Assembly: GCF_003439925.1 (NCBI RefSeq)
Contig: NZ_QQRR01000002.1
Location: forward strand, 744,001-808,000
Direction: 5' to 3'
From: Haloprofundus halophilus
Lineage (GTDB): Archaea; Halobacteriota; Halobacteria; Halobacteriales; Haloferacaceae
DNA length: 64,000 nucleotides
This document shows, one piece after another, positions 33,513 through 43,240 of this stretch (the stretch's first letter is position 1; every line of letters begins with the position of its first letter). The notes below the pieces were generated by a model. That model was not told where the DNA came from and searched no databases. It worked only from the letters and a program-made list of their open reading frames with translations. Both the position numbers and the translations under genes were made by a program.

Positions 33513-34026
33513 CGTTGTCTCTGGTTCCGGTGCCGTCCGGTCGTCACGGTCGGTGTCCGGCACGCACCTGGAACTCGGCCTACACGTTCTCAACCAGTGG
33601 TAAATTGTTTTGGAAACCGAACGCCCCGGACTGTCACGACCCACGGTACTGCGTTCCACGGCGTGGTAAACCACCCCGTCCATCTGTCGTGGTCGTTGGT
33701 GACGAACGTATCAGATTCTCGAAAAACTCATAAGTGAGTAAATCCTCGTATCGAATATGCACTGGAAACACCGACGCGACGCACCGACCGCAGAGCGAAA
33801 GAAGAAAGAGACGGACGCCGGCACCCGCTGGTCGTTCATCGCGGCGGCGACGATTGCCGCGTAACGACGCCATCCAACGATACCACACCGCCGACGGCCG
33901 GCGGACGCCTCTCCTCCACCTCGACGGTGCACTCCCCGGCATCGTCGACGACGTCTCGGACGACCACGTCTGACCGACCCGATTCTTCGGCGGTTGACAT
34001 TTATCCGATACTCGCGTAGACGACGT
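33513..34026. other. 514-base gap between the surface protein and the bat-like regulator
   Basis: It contains the divergent promoter of the surface protein (A/T-rich element near 33600-33608, implying a leader of about 60 bases), a candidate microprotein at 33757-33864, and a TTTAT box centred near 34002 for the regulator at 34027. Nothing else is recognisable. Confidence 0.5.
33757..33864 (+). CDS. Candidate leaderless 35-residue basic microprotein
   Basis: A 35-codon frame starting MHWKHRRD with a very basic middle (ERKKKE) and a hydrophobic C-terminus (WSFIAAATIAA). A CATAAG element (33729-33734) embedded in the small palindrome ACTCA-TAAG-TGAGT sits about 26 bp before the ATG. This suggests a leaderless, possibly regulated gene. 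An antisense frame overlaps it, and I recognise no homologue. Confidence 0.35.
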   Translation: MHWKHRRDAPTAERKKKETDAGTRWSFIAAATIAA

Positions 34027-34677
34027 ATGAGTCACATCGCCGAATTCGAGCTATCGAGTCCGGACCTCGCGTTACTGTCGACGCTGGACGCGGCGCCGTC
34101 GATGCGCATCCGCGTCGAGGAGGTACTCTCGGCGGACGACTCGGCGCCGTTGTACCTTCTGTTCTGGGCGACCGGCGGCGACTTCGAGGCGTTCGAGGCT
34201 GCGCTCGAAGACGACGAGACCGTGCTCTCGGTCGACGTACTCGACACGTTCGAGACCCAGAAACTGTACCGAGTACGCATCGACCCGGACGTGGTGCTCT
34301 ACCCTATGGCGGCGGCCGTCGGCGCCTCCCGGTTGGAGATAACCGCCACGCACGACAGCTTCGACATGCGGATGCGTTTTCCCGACCGGGAGGCGCTCGC
34401 CGAGTTCCGCCGCCGCGTCCGCGAACGCGGGGTGTCGTTCACGCTCAAACGGCTGTACACGCCCGAGAGCCCGGAGACGACCGAACGGTACGGGCTCTCC
34501 GAGAAGCAGCGAACGGCGCTCCGGTCGGCGGTGCGGATCGGCTACTTCGACGTCCCCCGGCGCGCGAGTCTCGACGAACTCGCCGACGAGCTCGGTATCT
34601 CGGGACAAGCGGCGTCCGAGCGGCTCCGCCGCGGGACGGTCAGGCTCGTCCGCAACACTATCGAGGCGGAGTCGTAG
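34027..34677 (+). CDS. Bacterio-opsin activator (bat)-like HTH regulator
   Basis: A 216-residue regulator of the haloarchaeal bat-like family. The C-terminal HTH_10 ('YGLSEKQRTALRSAVRIGYFDVPRRASLDELADELGISGQAASERLRRG', about 155-210) is diagnostic, and the N-terminal half is the usual sensor-like region without a PAS or GAF motif that I can name. Haloarchaea have many paralogues controlling diverse genes, so the target is unknown. A TTTAT box centred near 34002 sits 26 bp before ATG 34027, so it is probably leaderless. Confidence 0.92.
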   Translation: MSHIAEFELSSPDLALLSTLDAAPSMRIRVEEVLSADDSAPLYLLFWATGGDFEAFEAALEDDETVLSVDVLDTFETQKLYRVRIDPDVVLYPMAAAVGASRLEITATHDSFDMRMRFPDREALAEFRRRVRERGVSFTLKRLYTPESPETTERYGLSEKQRTALRSAVRIGYFDVPRRASLDELADELGISGQAASERLRRGTVRLVRNTIEAES

Positions 34678-34720
34678 CGAGAAAAGAGAGTGCGAACGGT
34701 CGCCGGCGGGTCCAACCCGA

Positions 34721-35590
34721 TTAGAGGAACGACTCGATGTTGTCGGCGACTTCCTCGGGCGTGTCGCCGACGGGAACGCCCACGTCGTTGAGCGCGTCGA
34801 TCTTGCTCTCGGCGGTGCCGGTACCGCTACCGGAGACGATAGCGCCGGCGTGACCCATGCGCTTGCCCGGCGGCGCGGTCCGGCCGGCGATGAAGCCGGC
34901 GACGGGCGTGTCCATGTGTTCGTCGATGAACGCGGCGGCTTCCTCCTCGTCTTCGCCGCCGATCTCGCCGCACATGACGACGGCCTCGGTCTCGTCGTCC
35001 TCCTCGAACAGCGAGAGGGCGTCGACGAAGTCGGTGCCGATGATGGGGTCGCCGCCGATGCCGATGGCGGTCGTCTGACCGATGCCGCGGGCGGTGAGGT
35101 TGTCGACGACCTGGTACGTCAGCGTCCCCGAGCGGGAGACGAGACCCACGTTGCCGTCGGCGAAGATGTTGCCGGGGAGGATGCCGAGTTTCGCCTCGCC
35201 GGGCGTGATGATGCCGGGGCAGTTCGGGCCGAGCAGACGGGTGTCGACCTCCGAGAGCCGCTTGTTCACCTTCGCCATGTCCTGGGTCGGGATGCCCTCG
35301 GTGATGGCGACGGCGAGGTCGAGGTCGGTGTCGAGCGCCTCGAAGATGGCGTCGGCGGCGAACGCCGGCGGGACGAAGATGACCGAGGCGTCGGCGTCTT
35401 CCTCGCGGACGGCCTCGTCGACGGTGTCGTACACCGGGATGCCGTCGACCTCCTGGCCGCCTTTGCCGGGGACCGCGCCCGCGACGACGTTCGTCCCGTA
35501 CGCCTCCATCTGGCCGGTGTGGAACTTGCCCTCGCCGCCGGTGATGCCCTGTACCACTACGCGCGTGTCGTCGTCTACGAGAATGCTCAT
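34721..35590 (-). CDS. sucD: Succinate-CoA ligase (ADP-forming) subunit alpha
   Basis: A 289-residue alpha subunit. The phosphohistidine is about residue 247 in '[13 protein letters not shown]', the CoA-binding region is '[28 protein letters not shown]', and '[12 protein letters not shown]' is conserved. With SucC it converts succinyl-CoA to succinate with formation of ATP in the citric acid cycle. It overlaps sucC by 4 bases and is the second gene of the operon, so the subunits are made in equal amounts. Confidence 0.97.
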   Translation of the reverse strand: MSILVDDDTRVVVQGITGGEGKFHTGQMEAYGTNVVAGAVPGKGGQEVDGIPVYDTVDEAVREEDADASVIFVPPAFAADAIFEALDTDLDLAVAITEGIPTQDMAKVNKRLSEVDTRLLGPNCPGIITPGEAKLGILPGNIFADGNVGLVSRSGTLTYQVVDNLTARGIGQTTAIGIGGDPIIGTDFVDALSLFEEDDETEAVVMCGEIGGEDEEEAAAFIDEHMDTPVAGFIAGRTAPPGKRMGHAGAIVSGSGTGTAESKIDALNDVGVPVGDTPEEVADNIESFL

Positions 35591-36732
35591 TGGCTCGCCT
35601 CCTGTGCGTTTTCGACCGCCCGCTGGACCGCCTCCTCCAGCGTCTCTTCGACCTCCACGAGGTCGGTGTTCAGAATCTCCATGCCCTCCTCGGCGTTGGT
35701 GCCGGCGAGGCGGACGACGACCTTCTTCGGAATCTCGTCGAACGATTCGAGCGCCTCGTTGATGCCTTTGGCCACCTCGTCGCCGCGGGTGATGCCGCCG
35801 AAGATGTTGAAGACGACCGCGTCGACGTTCTCGTCGGAGAACACCATGTCGAGCGCGTTCGTCACGCGCTCGGCTTTCGCGCCGCCGCCGATGTCGAGGA
35901 AGTTCGCGGGCTCGCCGCCGTAGTAGTCGACGAGGTCGAGCGTCGTCATGACGAGCCCCGCGCCGTTGCCGATGATGCCGACGTTGCCGTCGAGGCGGAC
36001 GTAGTCGAAGCCGTACTCGCCGGCTTTCCGTTCGAGGTCGTCCTCGTACGTCTCCTCTTCCATCTCGGCGAGTTCCGGCTGGCGGAACAGCGCGTCGTCG
36101 TCGATGTTCATCACGGCGTCGGCCGCGACGACGTCGCCGTCCGACGTGATCATCACGGGGTTGATCTCGATGTCGGAGGCGTCGCGCTCCTCGTAGAGGT
36201 CGTACAGCGTCGTGAGAATCGAGGAGACACCGCGTGCGACCGACTGGTCGACGCCGGCGTCGTAGACGGCCTTCCGCGCCTGGTACGGGTGCAGGCCGAA
36301 CGCCGGGTCGATGTGCTCACGAGCGATGGCGTCGGGGTTCTCCTCGGCGACTTCCTCGATGTTGACGCCGCCCTCCGTGGAGACCATGGCGACGGGTTTG
36401 CCCTCGCCGCGGTCCATCGTTACACCGACGTACAGTTCGTTCGTGAAGTCGACGCCGGCCTCGACGAGCACCTGTTCGACGGTGTAGCCTTTCAGGTCCA
36501 TCCCGAGGATGTCGTCGGCGTACTCCCGGGCCTCCTCGGCGTCGGAGGCGAGTTTGATGCCGCCGGCCTTCCCGCGGCCGCCGACGTGAACCTGCGCTTT
36601 GATAGCGACGGGGTAGCCGATCTCCTCGGCCGCCGACACTGCCTCGTCGACGTTCGTCGCGAGCTGCGACTCCGGAATCGGAATCCCGGCGTCGGCGAAG
36701 ATATCCTTCGCCTGATACTCGTGAAGCTTCAT
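35587..36732 (-). CDS. sucC: Succinate-CoA ligase (ADP-forming) subunit beta
   Basis: A 381-residue beta subunit with an N-terminal ATP-grasp fold ('[23 protein letters not shown]', '[21 protein letters not shown]') and a C-terminal CoA-ligase domain ('[44 protein letters not shown]'). It is the first gene of sucCD. A GATTTAAGC element (36758-36766, minus strand) is centred about 28 bp before ATG 36732, which supports a leaderless start. Confidence 0.97.
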   Translation of the reverse strand: MKLHEYQAKDIFADAGIPIPESQLATNVDEAVSAAEEIGYPVAIKAQVHVGGRGKAGGIKLASDAEEAREYADDILGMDLKGYTVEQVLVEAGVDFTNELYVGVTMDRGEGKPVAMVSTEGGVNIEEVAEENPDAIAREHIDPAFGLHPYQARKAVYDAGVDQSVARGVSSILTTLYDLYEERDASDIEINPVMITSDGDVVAADAVMNIDDDALFRQPELAEMEEETYEDDLERKAGEYGFDYVRLDGNVGIIGNGAGLVMTTLDLVDYYGGEPANFLDIGGGAKAERVTNALDMVFSDENVDAVVFNIFGGITRGDEVAKGINEALESFDEIPKKVVVRLAGTNAEEGMEILNTDLVEVEETLEEAVQRAVENAQEASQ

Positions 36733-37028
36733 GCGTACGTGTGAGGGTTCGACTGGCGCTTAAATCCCGTTCATTCGTGACACAGCGGCGCGTGGTTGCG
36801 AACGGGAATCGCGGAGCACGACCGGGACGCGGAATTTTCGGAGCCGACTCGGAAAGAAGGCTCAATACGCTGGGAGACGTAGGATACGACGCCTCGTAGT
36901 GTCCGGTCACTCGCGCCCACGATACATCCCGCTACGGGGCGCCTCGGTTCGGCGACCCGCGGTGGTCCGCGACGTGTGACCACCGCGTCGGACTGAGCCT
37001 TTATTCGTTCTCGGCGAGAGCCACACCT
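36733..37028. other. Divergent promoter region of sucC and the SDR gene
   Basis: 296 bases that hold TATA-like boxes for both sides: GATTTAAGC at 36758-36766 (minus) and CTTTATTC near 36999-37006 (plus, centre 37002, 27 bp before ATG 37029). The middle is featureless. Confidence 0.55.
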
Positions 37029-37805
37029 ATGTCAGTACTCGATAGTTTCGGACTCGACGGACGCACCGCCGTCGTCACCGGCGGCAACCGCGGTATCGGC
37101 CGCGAGATCGCCGACGCGCTCGCGGAGGCGGGCGCGAACGTCGTCGTCGCCAACCGCGACGGAGAGTCGGGGACGGTGGCCGCCGAGGAACTCGAAGACG
37201 ACTGGGGCGTCGAGACGCTCGCGGTCCCCGTCGACGTGGCGGACGAAGCGGAGGTTCGCGCGATGGTCGATGCGACGGTCGACCGCTTCGGCGGCGTCGA
37301 CGTGCTCGTCAACAACGCGGGCATCGTCGTCCACGAAGCCGCCGAGGAGATGACCGTCGACGAGTGGGACGCGGTGATGCAGGTCAACGTCCGCGGGGTC
37401 TTTCTCTGCTCGAAGTACGCCGGCATCGAGATGATGGATTCCGGTGGGACTATCCTCAACGTCTCCTCGATGTCCGCCCGCGTCGCCAACTACCCGCAGC
37501 GGCAGGTCGCTTACAACGCCTCGAAAGGCGCGGTCGAATCCTTCACCCGACAGCTGGCCTCCGAGTGGGCCGAACACGACATCCGGGTGAACTGCCTCGC
37601 GCCGGGCTACATCCGCACCGACAACACCGACCAGGCCGACGACGTGGACCCGAACATCGACGAGGTGTGGCGCTCGGAGATGCTGATGGACGAGATTCCC
37701 GGCCCCGAGGCCGTCGCGCCCGCGGCGCTGTACCTCGCCAGCGACGCCTCCTCGTACGTCACCGGCGCGTCGCTCGTCGTCGACGGCGGCTACACGGTCA
37801 GATAG
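37029..37805 (+). CDS. SDR-family oxidoreductase (3-oxoacyl-ACP reductase/glucose dehydrogenase-like)
   Basis: A 258-residue classical SDR. Motifs in order are 'VTGGNRGIGREIA' (cofactor loop), 'DVLVNNAGIV', the catalytic Ser in 'LNVSSMSARV', 'YNASKGAV' (YxxxK), and the C-terminal 'SSYVTGASLVVDGGY'. The Asn-Arg after beta-2 ('VVVANRDG') is compatible with NADP(H). Substrate not known; sugar or polyol dehydrogenases share this pattern. A TTTATT element centred at 37002 supports the leaderless ATG 37029. Confidence 0.92.
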   Translation: MSVLDSFGLDGRTAVVTGGNRGIGREIADALAEAGANVVVANRDGESGTVAAEELEDDWGVETLAVPVDVADEAEVRAMVDATVDRFGGVDVLVNNAGIVVHEAAEEMTVDEWDAVMQVNVRGVFLCSKYAGIEMMDSGGTILNVSSMSARVANYPQRQVAYNASKGAVESFTRQLASEWAEHDIRVNCLAPGYIRTDNTDQADDVDPNIDEVWRSEMLMDEIPGPEAVAPAALYLASDASSYVTGASLVVDGGYTVR

Positions 37806-37820
37806 TCGGCGGACCTACGT

Positions 37821-38036
37821 TCACTCGTCCTCGTCGGCGTACAGTCGCACCAAACGGCACTCCGGGCAGACGTAACCGTAAACCGTCGGCGTCCGTCTGA
37901 GTCCGAGTCTCCCGAGTAGCCCCTCGCGCGCGTGGTCGGTCCGCAGCTTCAGTCGTTCCTGTTGTATCGTCGTCACCGGGTCCGCGCGCTCCATCGTAAC
38001 GCCGCAGTCGGGGCAACGGTGCGTATCCGAGGGCAT
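37821..38036 (-). CDS. Small zinc-ribbon protein (tandem pair, copy 1)
   Basis: A 71-residue protein with two CPxC pairs: 'HRCPDCGVTMERADPVTTI' at the N-terminus and 'YVCPECRLVRLYADEDE' at the C-terminus. They probably form one zinc ribbon around a central loop. The next gene on the same strand is a paralogue with the same ends. A GTAAACC element on the minus strand near 38064 lies at promoter distance. The role is unknown; protein- or nucleic-acid-binding is possible. Confidence 0.85.
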   Translation of the reverse strand: MPSDTHRCPDCGVTMERADPVTTIQQERLKLRTDHAREGLLGRLGLRRTPTVYGYVCPECRLVRLYADEDE

Positions 38037-38099
38037 AGGTGAGATACGCGTCGCTGGGCGAAAGGGGTTTACGCCGTTTCGGGTGGGCGCGCGCGGAGG

Positions 38100-38288
38100 C
38101 TACACGTCGGCGTAAAATCGCACGAGTCCGCAGTCCGGACAGAGCATCGCGTCGACGTACGAACCCTTCAAATCCAGCGCACCGAGGATTCCGCCGCCGG
38201 AGTCGACGCGGATCCCGTCGCCGTTGTAGGTCGTCTCGTGGTTCACGCCCTCCATCGAAACGTCGCAGTCGGGGCAGCGGGGAGCCAT
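38100..38288 (-). CDS. Small zinc-ribbon protein (tandem pair, copy 2)
   Basis: A 62-residue paralogue of the preceding gene, with 'PRCPDCDVSMEGVNHETTY' and 'AMLCPDCGLVRFYADV'. The two copies share the CPDC-x-x-ME...LVRxYAD frame but differ in the middle, so they are an old duplication. ATG 38288 is used; the in-frame ATG at 38300 would add four basic residues. It is divergent from the MDR reductase gene, with a compact shared promoter region. Confidence 0.85.
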   Translation of the reverse strand: MAPRCPDCDVSMEGVNHETTYNGDGIRVDSGGGILGALDLKGSYVDAMLCPDCGLVRFYADV

Positions 38289-38340
38289 ACGTCGGCGCAC
38301 GTCGCCCCCTTTTATCGCTCCTGCGGTCTTCGCTCTCTGT

Positions 38341-39297
38341 ATGCGCGCAGCCAGATTCCACGAGCACGGTGGCCCCGAGGTACTGACCGTCGACGACGTC
38401 GACTCGCCCGAACCCGGTTATGGCGACGTAATCGTCGACGTTCGCGCCATCGGCGTCAACCCGGTAGACACCTACTTCCGAGAGGGCGCATATCCCGTCC
38501 CGTCGCTACCGTTCACGCCCGGTTCGGACCTCGCGGGCGTCGTCTCGGCGGTCGGCGACGGCGTCGACCGGTTCGCGCCGGGCGACCGCGTCTTCGGTAC
38601 CGGCCTCGGCAACGGGATGCACGGCACCTACGCCGAGGAAGTCGCCGCGCCCGCCGAGTTCCTCGCAACGCTCCCGGAAGGGGCCTCCTTCGAGGACGGC
38701 GCGGCGCTCGCGCTCGTCGGGATGACCGCGTGGCAGGCGCTCGTCGCGCACGCGGAGCTGGAGCCCGCAGAGCTGGCGCTCGTCCACGGCGGCAACGGCG
38801 GCGTCGGCCACGTCGCCATCCAACTCGCCGAGACGATGGGCGCGCGCGTCCTCACGACGGCGAATCCCGACTACCGCGACAGGTTGGAAGCGCTCGGCGC
38901 GGAGACGGTGTTCGACTACGGTCGAAACGACCTGACGGAGTCCGTCCAGCGCGTCGGCGCGCCCGAAGTCGTCGTCGACACGCGGATGGACGAGTACATG
39001 CAGTTCGACGCCGACGTGGCCGCGCAGGGCGCGCGAGTCGTCTGCCTCGGCAACTCGACCGAGCAGGCGGGTCTCTCCGCGGTCGGCGCGGCCAAGAGCA
39101 AAGACGTTCGCTTCCAGTTCATGACGATGTACAACACGCCCGACAAGGCGGCGGTGTTGGCGCGCCTCGGCGACCTGCTCGCCCGCGGCGAGGTCGTCCC
39201 CGAAATCGAGCGGACGTACAGTCTGGACGAGGCGGGCGAAGCGCAGCGCGCGGTGCTGGAGGAGAGCTTCCTCGGCAAGTTGGTCATCACGACCTGA
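38341..39297 (+). CDS. NADPH:quinone reductase-like MDR oxidoreductase
   Basis: A 318-residue zinc-independent medium-chain dehydrogenase of the quinone-oxidoreductase type. It has 'AARFHEHGGPEVLTVDDV' at the start, 'GSDLAGVVSAVGDGV', and the nucleotide loop 'LVHGGNGGVGHVAIQLAETMGARVLTT'. The structural and catalytic zinc Cys residues of alcohol dehydrogenases are absent, as expected for this branch. It probably reduces quinones or activated alkenes with NADPH. A TTTTAT element centred near 38313 lies 28 bp before ATG 38341. Confidence 0.9.
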   Translation: MRAARFHEHGGPEVLTVDDVDSPEPGYGDVIVDVRAIGVNPVDTYFREGAYPVPSLPFTPGSDLAGVVSAVGDGVDRFAPGDRVFGTGLGNGMHGTYAEEVAAPAEFLATLPEGASFEDGAALALVGMTAWQALVAHAELEPAELALVHGGNGGVGHVAIQLAETMGARVLTTANPDYRDRLEALGAETVFDYGRNDLTESVQRVGAPEVVVDTRMDEYMQFDADVAAQGARVVCLGNSTEQAGLSAVGAAKSKDVRFQFMTMYNTPDKAAVLARLGDLLARGEVVPEIERTYSLDEAGEAQRAVLEESFLGKLVITT

Positions 39298-39360
39298 GCG
39301 GCTCGGAGTGAGGCCTCGCCGCCGCGACTTTATGGCGCTCGCCGCCGACTCCTTCCCCGT

Positions 39361-40071
39361 ATGACAGTGAGCTTCGACTTCAGCGACAGAGTCGCCGTCG
39401 TCACCGGCGCGTCGGGTGCGCTCGGCAGCGCCGTCGCCGAGGCGTTCCGGGACGCGGGCGCGACCGTCGCCGCCTGCGACGTGGTGGAACCGAGCAGCGA
39501 CGACGCCCGACTCGACGCCGGTGACGGCATCGAGTTCTACAAAGCCGACTTCACCGACGAAGACGCCGTCTCCGAGACGATGGCGCGAATCGCCGACGAC
39601 CACGGTCGAATCGACTACCTCGCCAACATCGCGGGGACGTGGCGCGGCGGGTCGCCAATCGAGGAGACGGAGGTGGACACGTTCGACTTCCTCTTCGACG
39701 TGAACCTGAAGACGATGTTTCTGGCCTCGAAGCACGCGATTCCCCACCTGAAGGACGAGGAGGGTGCCATCGTCTCCGTCTCCGCGCGGTCGTCGCTCGA
39801 AGGCGGCGAGGGCGACGGCATCTACCGGGCGTCGAAGGCGGGCGTGCGACTCCTGACCGAGACCATCGCCGAGGAGAACAAGGGGACGGTGAGAGCGAAC
39901 GCGGTGATGCCGAGCGTCATCGATACGCCGCAGAATCGGGAGATGATGGAGGACGCCGACTTCGACAGATGGGTGAAACCGGAGGAGATCGCGCGGGTCG
40001 TCATGTTCCTCTGTTCGGACGGTGCGGCGGTGACCAGCGGTGCGGCAGTGCCCGTCTACGGCGAGGCGTAG
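39361..40071 (+). CDS. SDR-family oxidoreductase
   Basis: A 236-residue SDR. It has 'VTGASGALGSAVAEAF', 'YLANIAGTW' in place of NNAG, the catalytic Ser in 'VSVSARSSLEGG', 'YRASKAGV' (YxxxK), and 'TSGAAVPVYGEA' at the C-terminus. The ANIAG variant and short length suggest an atypical subgroup. Substrate unknown. A CTTTATG element centred near 39332 supports ATG 39361. It follows the MDR gene with a 63-base gap and has its own promoter. Confidence 0.9.
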   Translation: MTVSFDFSDRVAVVTGASGALGSAVAEAFRDAGATVAACDVVEPSSDDARLDAGDGIEFYKADFTDEDAVSETMARIADDHGRIDYLANIAGTWRGGSPIEETEVDTFDFLFDVNLKTMFLASKHAIPHLKDEEGAIVSVSARSSLEGGEGDGIYRASKAGVRLLTETIAEENKGTVRANAVMPSVIDTPQNREMMEDADFDRWVKPEEIARVVMFLCSDGAAVTSGAAVPVYGEA

Positions 40072-40154
40072 ACTCGCGGCACTCGCCCCGTCGTGTCGAC
40101 GTCGCTACCGCGAGTACCGTCGAAAAACACTGCGAAGCGCCCGGCGGGGCGCGT

Positions 40155-41483
40155 TCAGAAGTACGTTTCCTGCAGGAAGCCGATGTAGTCCATCGTGCCC
40201 AGCGCCAGCGTGACGAGCAGGATGAGGATGACCGGAATGCGGAGCATCCAGATCCAGTACGTCTCGAACGCGCCGTCGCCGTTGCGACCCTGCGCGAGCT
40301 CCGCCAGCGAATCCTCCGCGTACGCCCAGCCGACGAAGATGGCCATCAGCGTGCCGCCGAGGACGAGCAGGATGTTGTTGGCGAACAGGTCGTACGTGTC
40401 GAGGTACGTGAGGTCCAGCGCCGTCGGGATGCCGACGACGAACAGGATGCCCGCGATGACGACCGTCGCTACCTTCCGGTCGACGCCGAAGTTGTCGATG
40501 GCGTAGGAGACGACGACTTCGAGGATGCTGAACGCGCTCGTGAGCGCCGCGATGCCCAGCATGAAGAAGAACACGAAGCCGATGACGTTACCGGCCGGCA
40601 GTTCGCCGAACGCCGCGGCGAGACTGATGAACACCGCGCCGGCACCGCCGGAGCCGGGTTCTGTACCCTGCGCGAACAGGAACGGGAAGACGACGAGACC
40701 GGAGAGGAACGCGATGAACGTGTCGATGGCGACGACGGTCAGTCCGTCGCCGAGCAGATTGCGGTCCTCGCCGAGGTAGGACGCGTAGGTAATCATCACG
40801 CCCATCCCGAGCGAGAGGGTGAAGAACGCCTGTCCGGCGGCGTCGGGGATGATAGAGAAGATGTTCGCGGAGATCTCGGCGAAGTCCGGCGAGAGGTAGT
40901 ACGAGTACGCCTCGCCCGCCGAGTCGAGCGTCGCGCCGTAGGCGGCGAGAATCGCGAGCAGCACGATGACACTCGGAACCATCACCTTGGCCGCGCGTTC
41001 GAGGCCGTCGCGGATGCCGAGTGCGACGACGCCGGCGACGAGGCCCATGAAGACGGCGTGGAAAATGACGGCGTTCGTTCCGGACGCCGTCGAGAGGAAG
41101 TACTCCTCGGGTGCGCCGAAGTACGCCCCGGAGACGCTCCCGATGATGTACTGTAGCACCCACCCACCGACGACGCTGTAGTACGAGAGGATGATGAATC
41201 CGGCTAACGCGCCGATCGCGCCGATGAACGTCCACGCCGGTTTCCCGAGCCGTTCGAAGGCGTTCACCGGATTGCGCTGCGACCGCCTCCCGATGACGAA
41301 CTCCACGAGGAGAACCGGTAGTCCGACGACGGCGATAAAGAGCAGGTAGACGACGAGGAACGCCGACCCACCCGCTTCCCCCGTCAGGAAGGGGAAGCGC
41401 CAAATGTTACCTAATCCCACTGCGCTACCGACCGCTGCCAAGATGAATCCGAGCCGTGTGGCCCAGGTTTCTCGTGCAGGCAT
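40155..41483 (-). CDS. Sodium-dependent transporter, NSS/SNF family (1)
   Basis: A 442-residue neurotransmitter:sodium-symporter family protein with about 11-12 helices. The signature 'RETWATRLGFILAAVGSAVGLGNIWRFPFLTGEAGG' in helix 1 includes the unwound sodium and substrate site. It probably imports an amino acid or related amine with sodium. It is divergent from a second NSS gene at 41803 and similar to it. A TTATAAA box (41508-41514) is centred 28 bp before ATG 41483, so it is leaderless. Confidence 0.93.
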   Translation of the reverse strand: MPARETWATRLGFILAAVGSAVGLGNIWRFPFLTGEAGGSAFLVVYLLFIAVVGLPVLLVEFVIGRRSQRNPVNAFERLGKPAWTFIGAIGALAGFIILSYYSVVGGWVLQYIIGSVSGAYFGAPEEYFLSTASGTNAVIFHAVFMGLVAGVVALGIRDGLERAAKVMVPSVIVLLAILAAYGATLDSAGEAYSYYLSPDFAEISANIFSIIPDAAGQAFFTLSLGMGVMITYASYLGEDRNLLGDGLTVVAIDTFIAFLSGLVVFPFLFAQGTEPGSGGAGAVFISLAAAFGELPAGNVIGFVFFFMLGIAALTSAFSILEVVVSYAIDNFGVDRKVATVVIAGILFVVGIPTALDLTYLDTYDLFANNILLVLGGTLMAIFVGWAYAEDSLAELAQGRNGDGAFETYWIWMLRIPVILILLVTLALGTMDYIGFLQETYF

Positions 41484-41802
41484 GTGATGCCATATCTAAG
41501 AACTATCTTATAAACCCGCGTTATCTTCTCGCACAGTGGCACGTGGTAACGTCCGTATTTTTTAACAGTCACTACCGTGAACACTTTTTCGCGTCTGCAC
41601 ATCCGCAGAATATGTGACTTCGTATTCATGTGTCGAATCGTCACCGGAGACGGATTTCGAGCGAAAAATCGGTCCCGAAACCGCCGGAAGAGCGCCTATA
41701 ATCCGTTATTTTTGCGCGCTGAGAGTTCTTCGACTCGAAACGCACTTTAGCGATGTCGGGCCAATGCCAAGCAATGACACGAGACGGACGGGCGATGCGC
41801 AC
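41484..41802. other. Divergent promoter region between two NSS transporter genes
   Basis: 319 bases. A clear TTATAAA box (41508-41514, minus strand) serves the left gene. On the right, CACTTTAGC (centre near 41745) would place a transcript start near 41771. The words GTGGCACGTGGTAAC (41536-41550) contain CACGTG, like the palindrome at 6345. No gene is seen. Confidence 0.5.
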
Positions 41803-43230
41803 ATGACACGAGAGACGTGGGGGACGCGAATCGGCTTCATCCTCGCGGCGGTGGGGAGTGCGGTCGGGTTGGGCAACATCTGGCGGTTCCCCTGGGTCGC
41901 CGCCGAACAGGGCGGCAGCGCCTTCCTCGTCGTCTACCTCCTCGTCGTGCTCGCCGTCGGCGTCCCCGGACTGCTCGGCGAGTTCGTCATCGGCCGGCGG
42001 TCGAACCGTAACCCCGTCGGGGCGCTTCGTTCGCTGTCGGGGTCGAAGAACTGGGGCCGAATCGGCTTCTTCAGCGTCGTCGCCTCCGTCGCGCTGCTGT
42101 CGTTCTACAGCGTCGTCGGCGGGTGGATTCTCCGCTACTTCGTCGAGAGCGGAGCCGCGCTCCTCGGCGGCGGCGCGCCGTACTTCTCGAACCCCGGGGA
42201 GTACTTCGGCGCGGCCGCGTTCGGTCTCGACGCCGTCTTCTTCCACGTGCTGTTTCTCGCGCTCACCGCCGGTATCGTCCTCGCGGGCGTCCGCCGCGGC
42301 ATCGAAGTCGGGACGACGGTGATGATGCCCGCGGTGTTCGTGCTCCTCGTCGCGCTCGCGGTGTGGGCGTCGACGCGCGCCGGTGCCGCCGGCGGCTACG
42401 AGTTCTTCCTGCGCTTCGACGCCGCGACAGTACGGGAGAACTTCTTCCAGGTGCTCGGTCCGGCAGCCGGACAGGCGCTGTTCACGCTCTCGCTCGGCGC
42501 GGGGACGATGATAACGTACGCCTCCTACCTCGGCGAAGACCGCTCGCTGCCCGCGGACGCGACGACCATCGCCGTGCTCAACACGGCCGTCGGCGTTCTC
42601 GCGGGGCTCGTCGTCTTCCCGCTGCTGTTCTCGCTCGGTATCGACCCCGCGTCGACGGGCACCGGCGAAGGGGCGCTGTTCGTCGGCCTCGCGGGCGCGT
42701 TCTCGCAACTGCCCGGCGGCATCGTCATCGCGACGGCCTTTTTCGCCGTCGTCACGCTGGCGGCGCTGTCGAGTTCCATCAGCATGCTCGAAATCCCCGT
42801 CTCGTATCTCGTCGACGAACACGGGATGCAGCGCCGCAACGCGGTCGGTCTCCTGTCGGCCCTCGTCGCGGTGACGGGGAGCGTCTGTGCGCTTCGGCCG
42901 AGCGTCTTCGGCTTCGTCGCCGGGACGCTCGTCGACATCCTTCTCACCGCTGGCCTCGCGGTGTTCCTCGTCTTCGTCGGCTGGGTGATGGGCCGAGACG
43001 CCCTCGGCGAGTTCCGGGCCGGGAGCGGGACGTTCGCCCGCGCGCTCGCGGACCCGTGGCGCGTCGCCGTCGGCGTCGTCATCCCCCTGTTTCTGGTGTT
43101 CACGCTCCTGACGACGTTCGGCGTCGACGCGCGCGTCGGTTTCTGGCCCACCGTCGCTCTCGCGGCCGTCGTCGCCGCCGCCACTATCCTCGGCGCGCGC
43201 GCCTCGCGGCGACTCCCGAGAGCGAACTGA
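41803..43230 (+). CDS. Sodium-dependent transporter, NSS/SNF family (2)
   Basis: A 475-residue paralogue of the left neighbour with the same 'RETWGTRIGFILAAVGSAVGLGNIWRFPWVAAEQGG' signature and about 12 helices. The first residues after MTRETWGTR align with typical family starts, so I use ATG 41803. ATG 41764 in frame would add 13 residues and fits a leaderless transcript from the TTTAG element near 41745 equally well. The substrate is probably an amino acid, but it may differ from that of the first copy. Confidence 0.92.
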   Translation: MTRETWGTRIGFILAAVGSAVGLGNIWRFPWVAAEQGGSAFLVVYLLVVLAVGVPGLLGEFVIGRRSNRNPVGALRSLSGSKNWGRIGFFSVVASVALLSFYSVVGGWILRYFVESGAALLGGGAPYFSNPGEYFGAAAFGLDAVFFHVLFLALTAGIVLAGVRRGIEVGTTVMMPAVFVLLVALAVWASTRAGAAGGYEFFLRFDAATVRENFFQVLGPAAGQALFTLSLGAGTMITYASYLGEDRSLPADATTIAVLNTAVGVLAGLVVFPLLFSLGIDPASTGTGEGALFVGLAGAFSQLPGGIVIATAFFAVVTLAALSSSISMLEIPVSYLVDEHGMQRRNAVGLLSALVAVTGSVCALRPSVFGFVAGTLVDILLTAGLAVFLVFVGWVMGRDALGEFRAGSGTFARALADPWRVAVGVVIPLFLVFTLLTTFGVDARVGFWPTVALAAVVAAATILGARASRRLPRAN

Positions 43231-43240
43231 CTCGCTCGGC

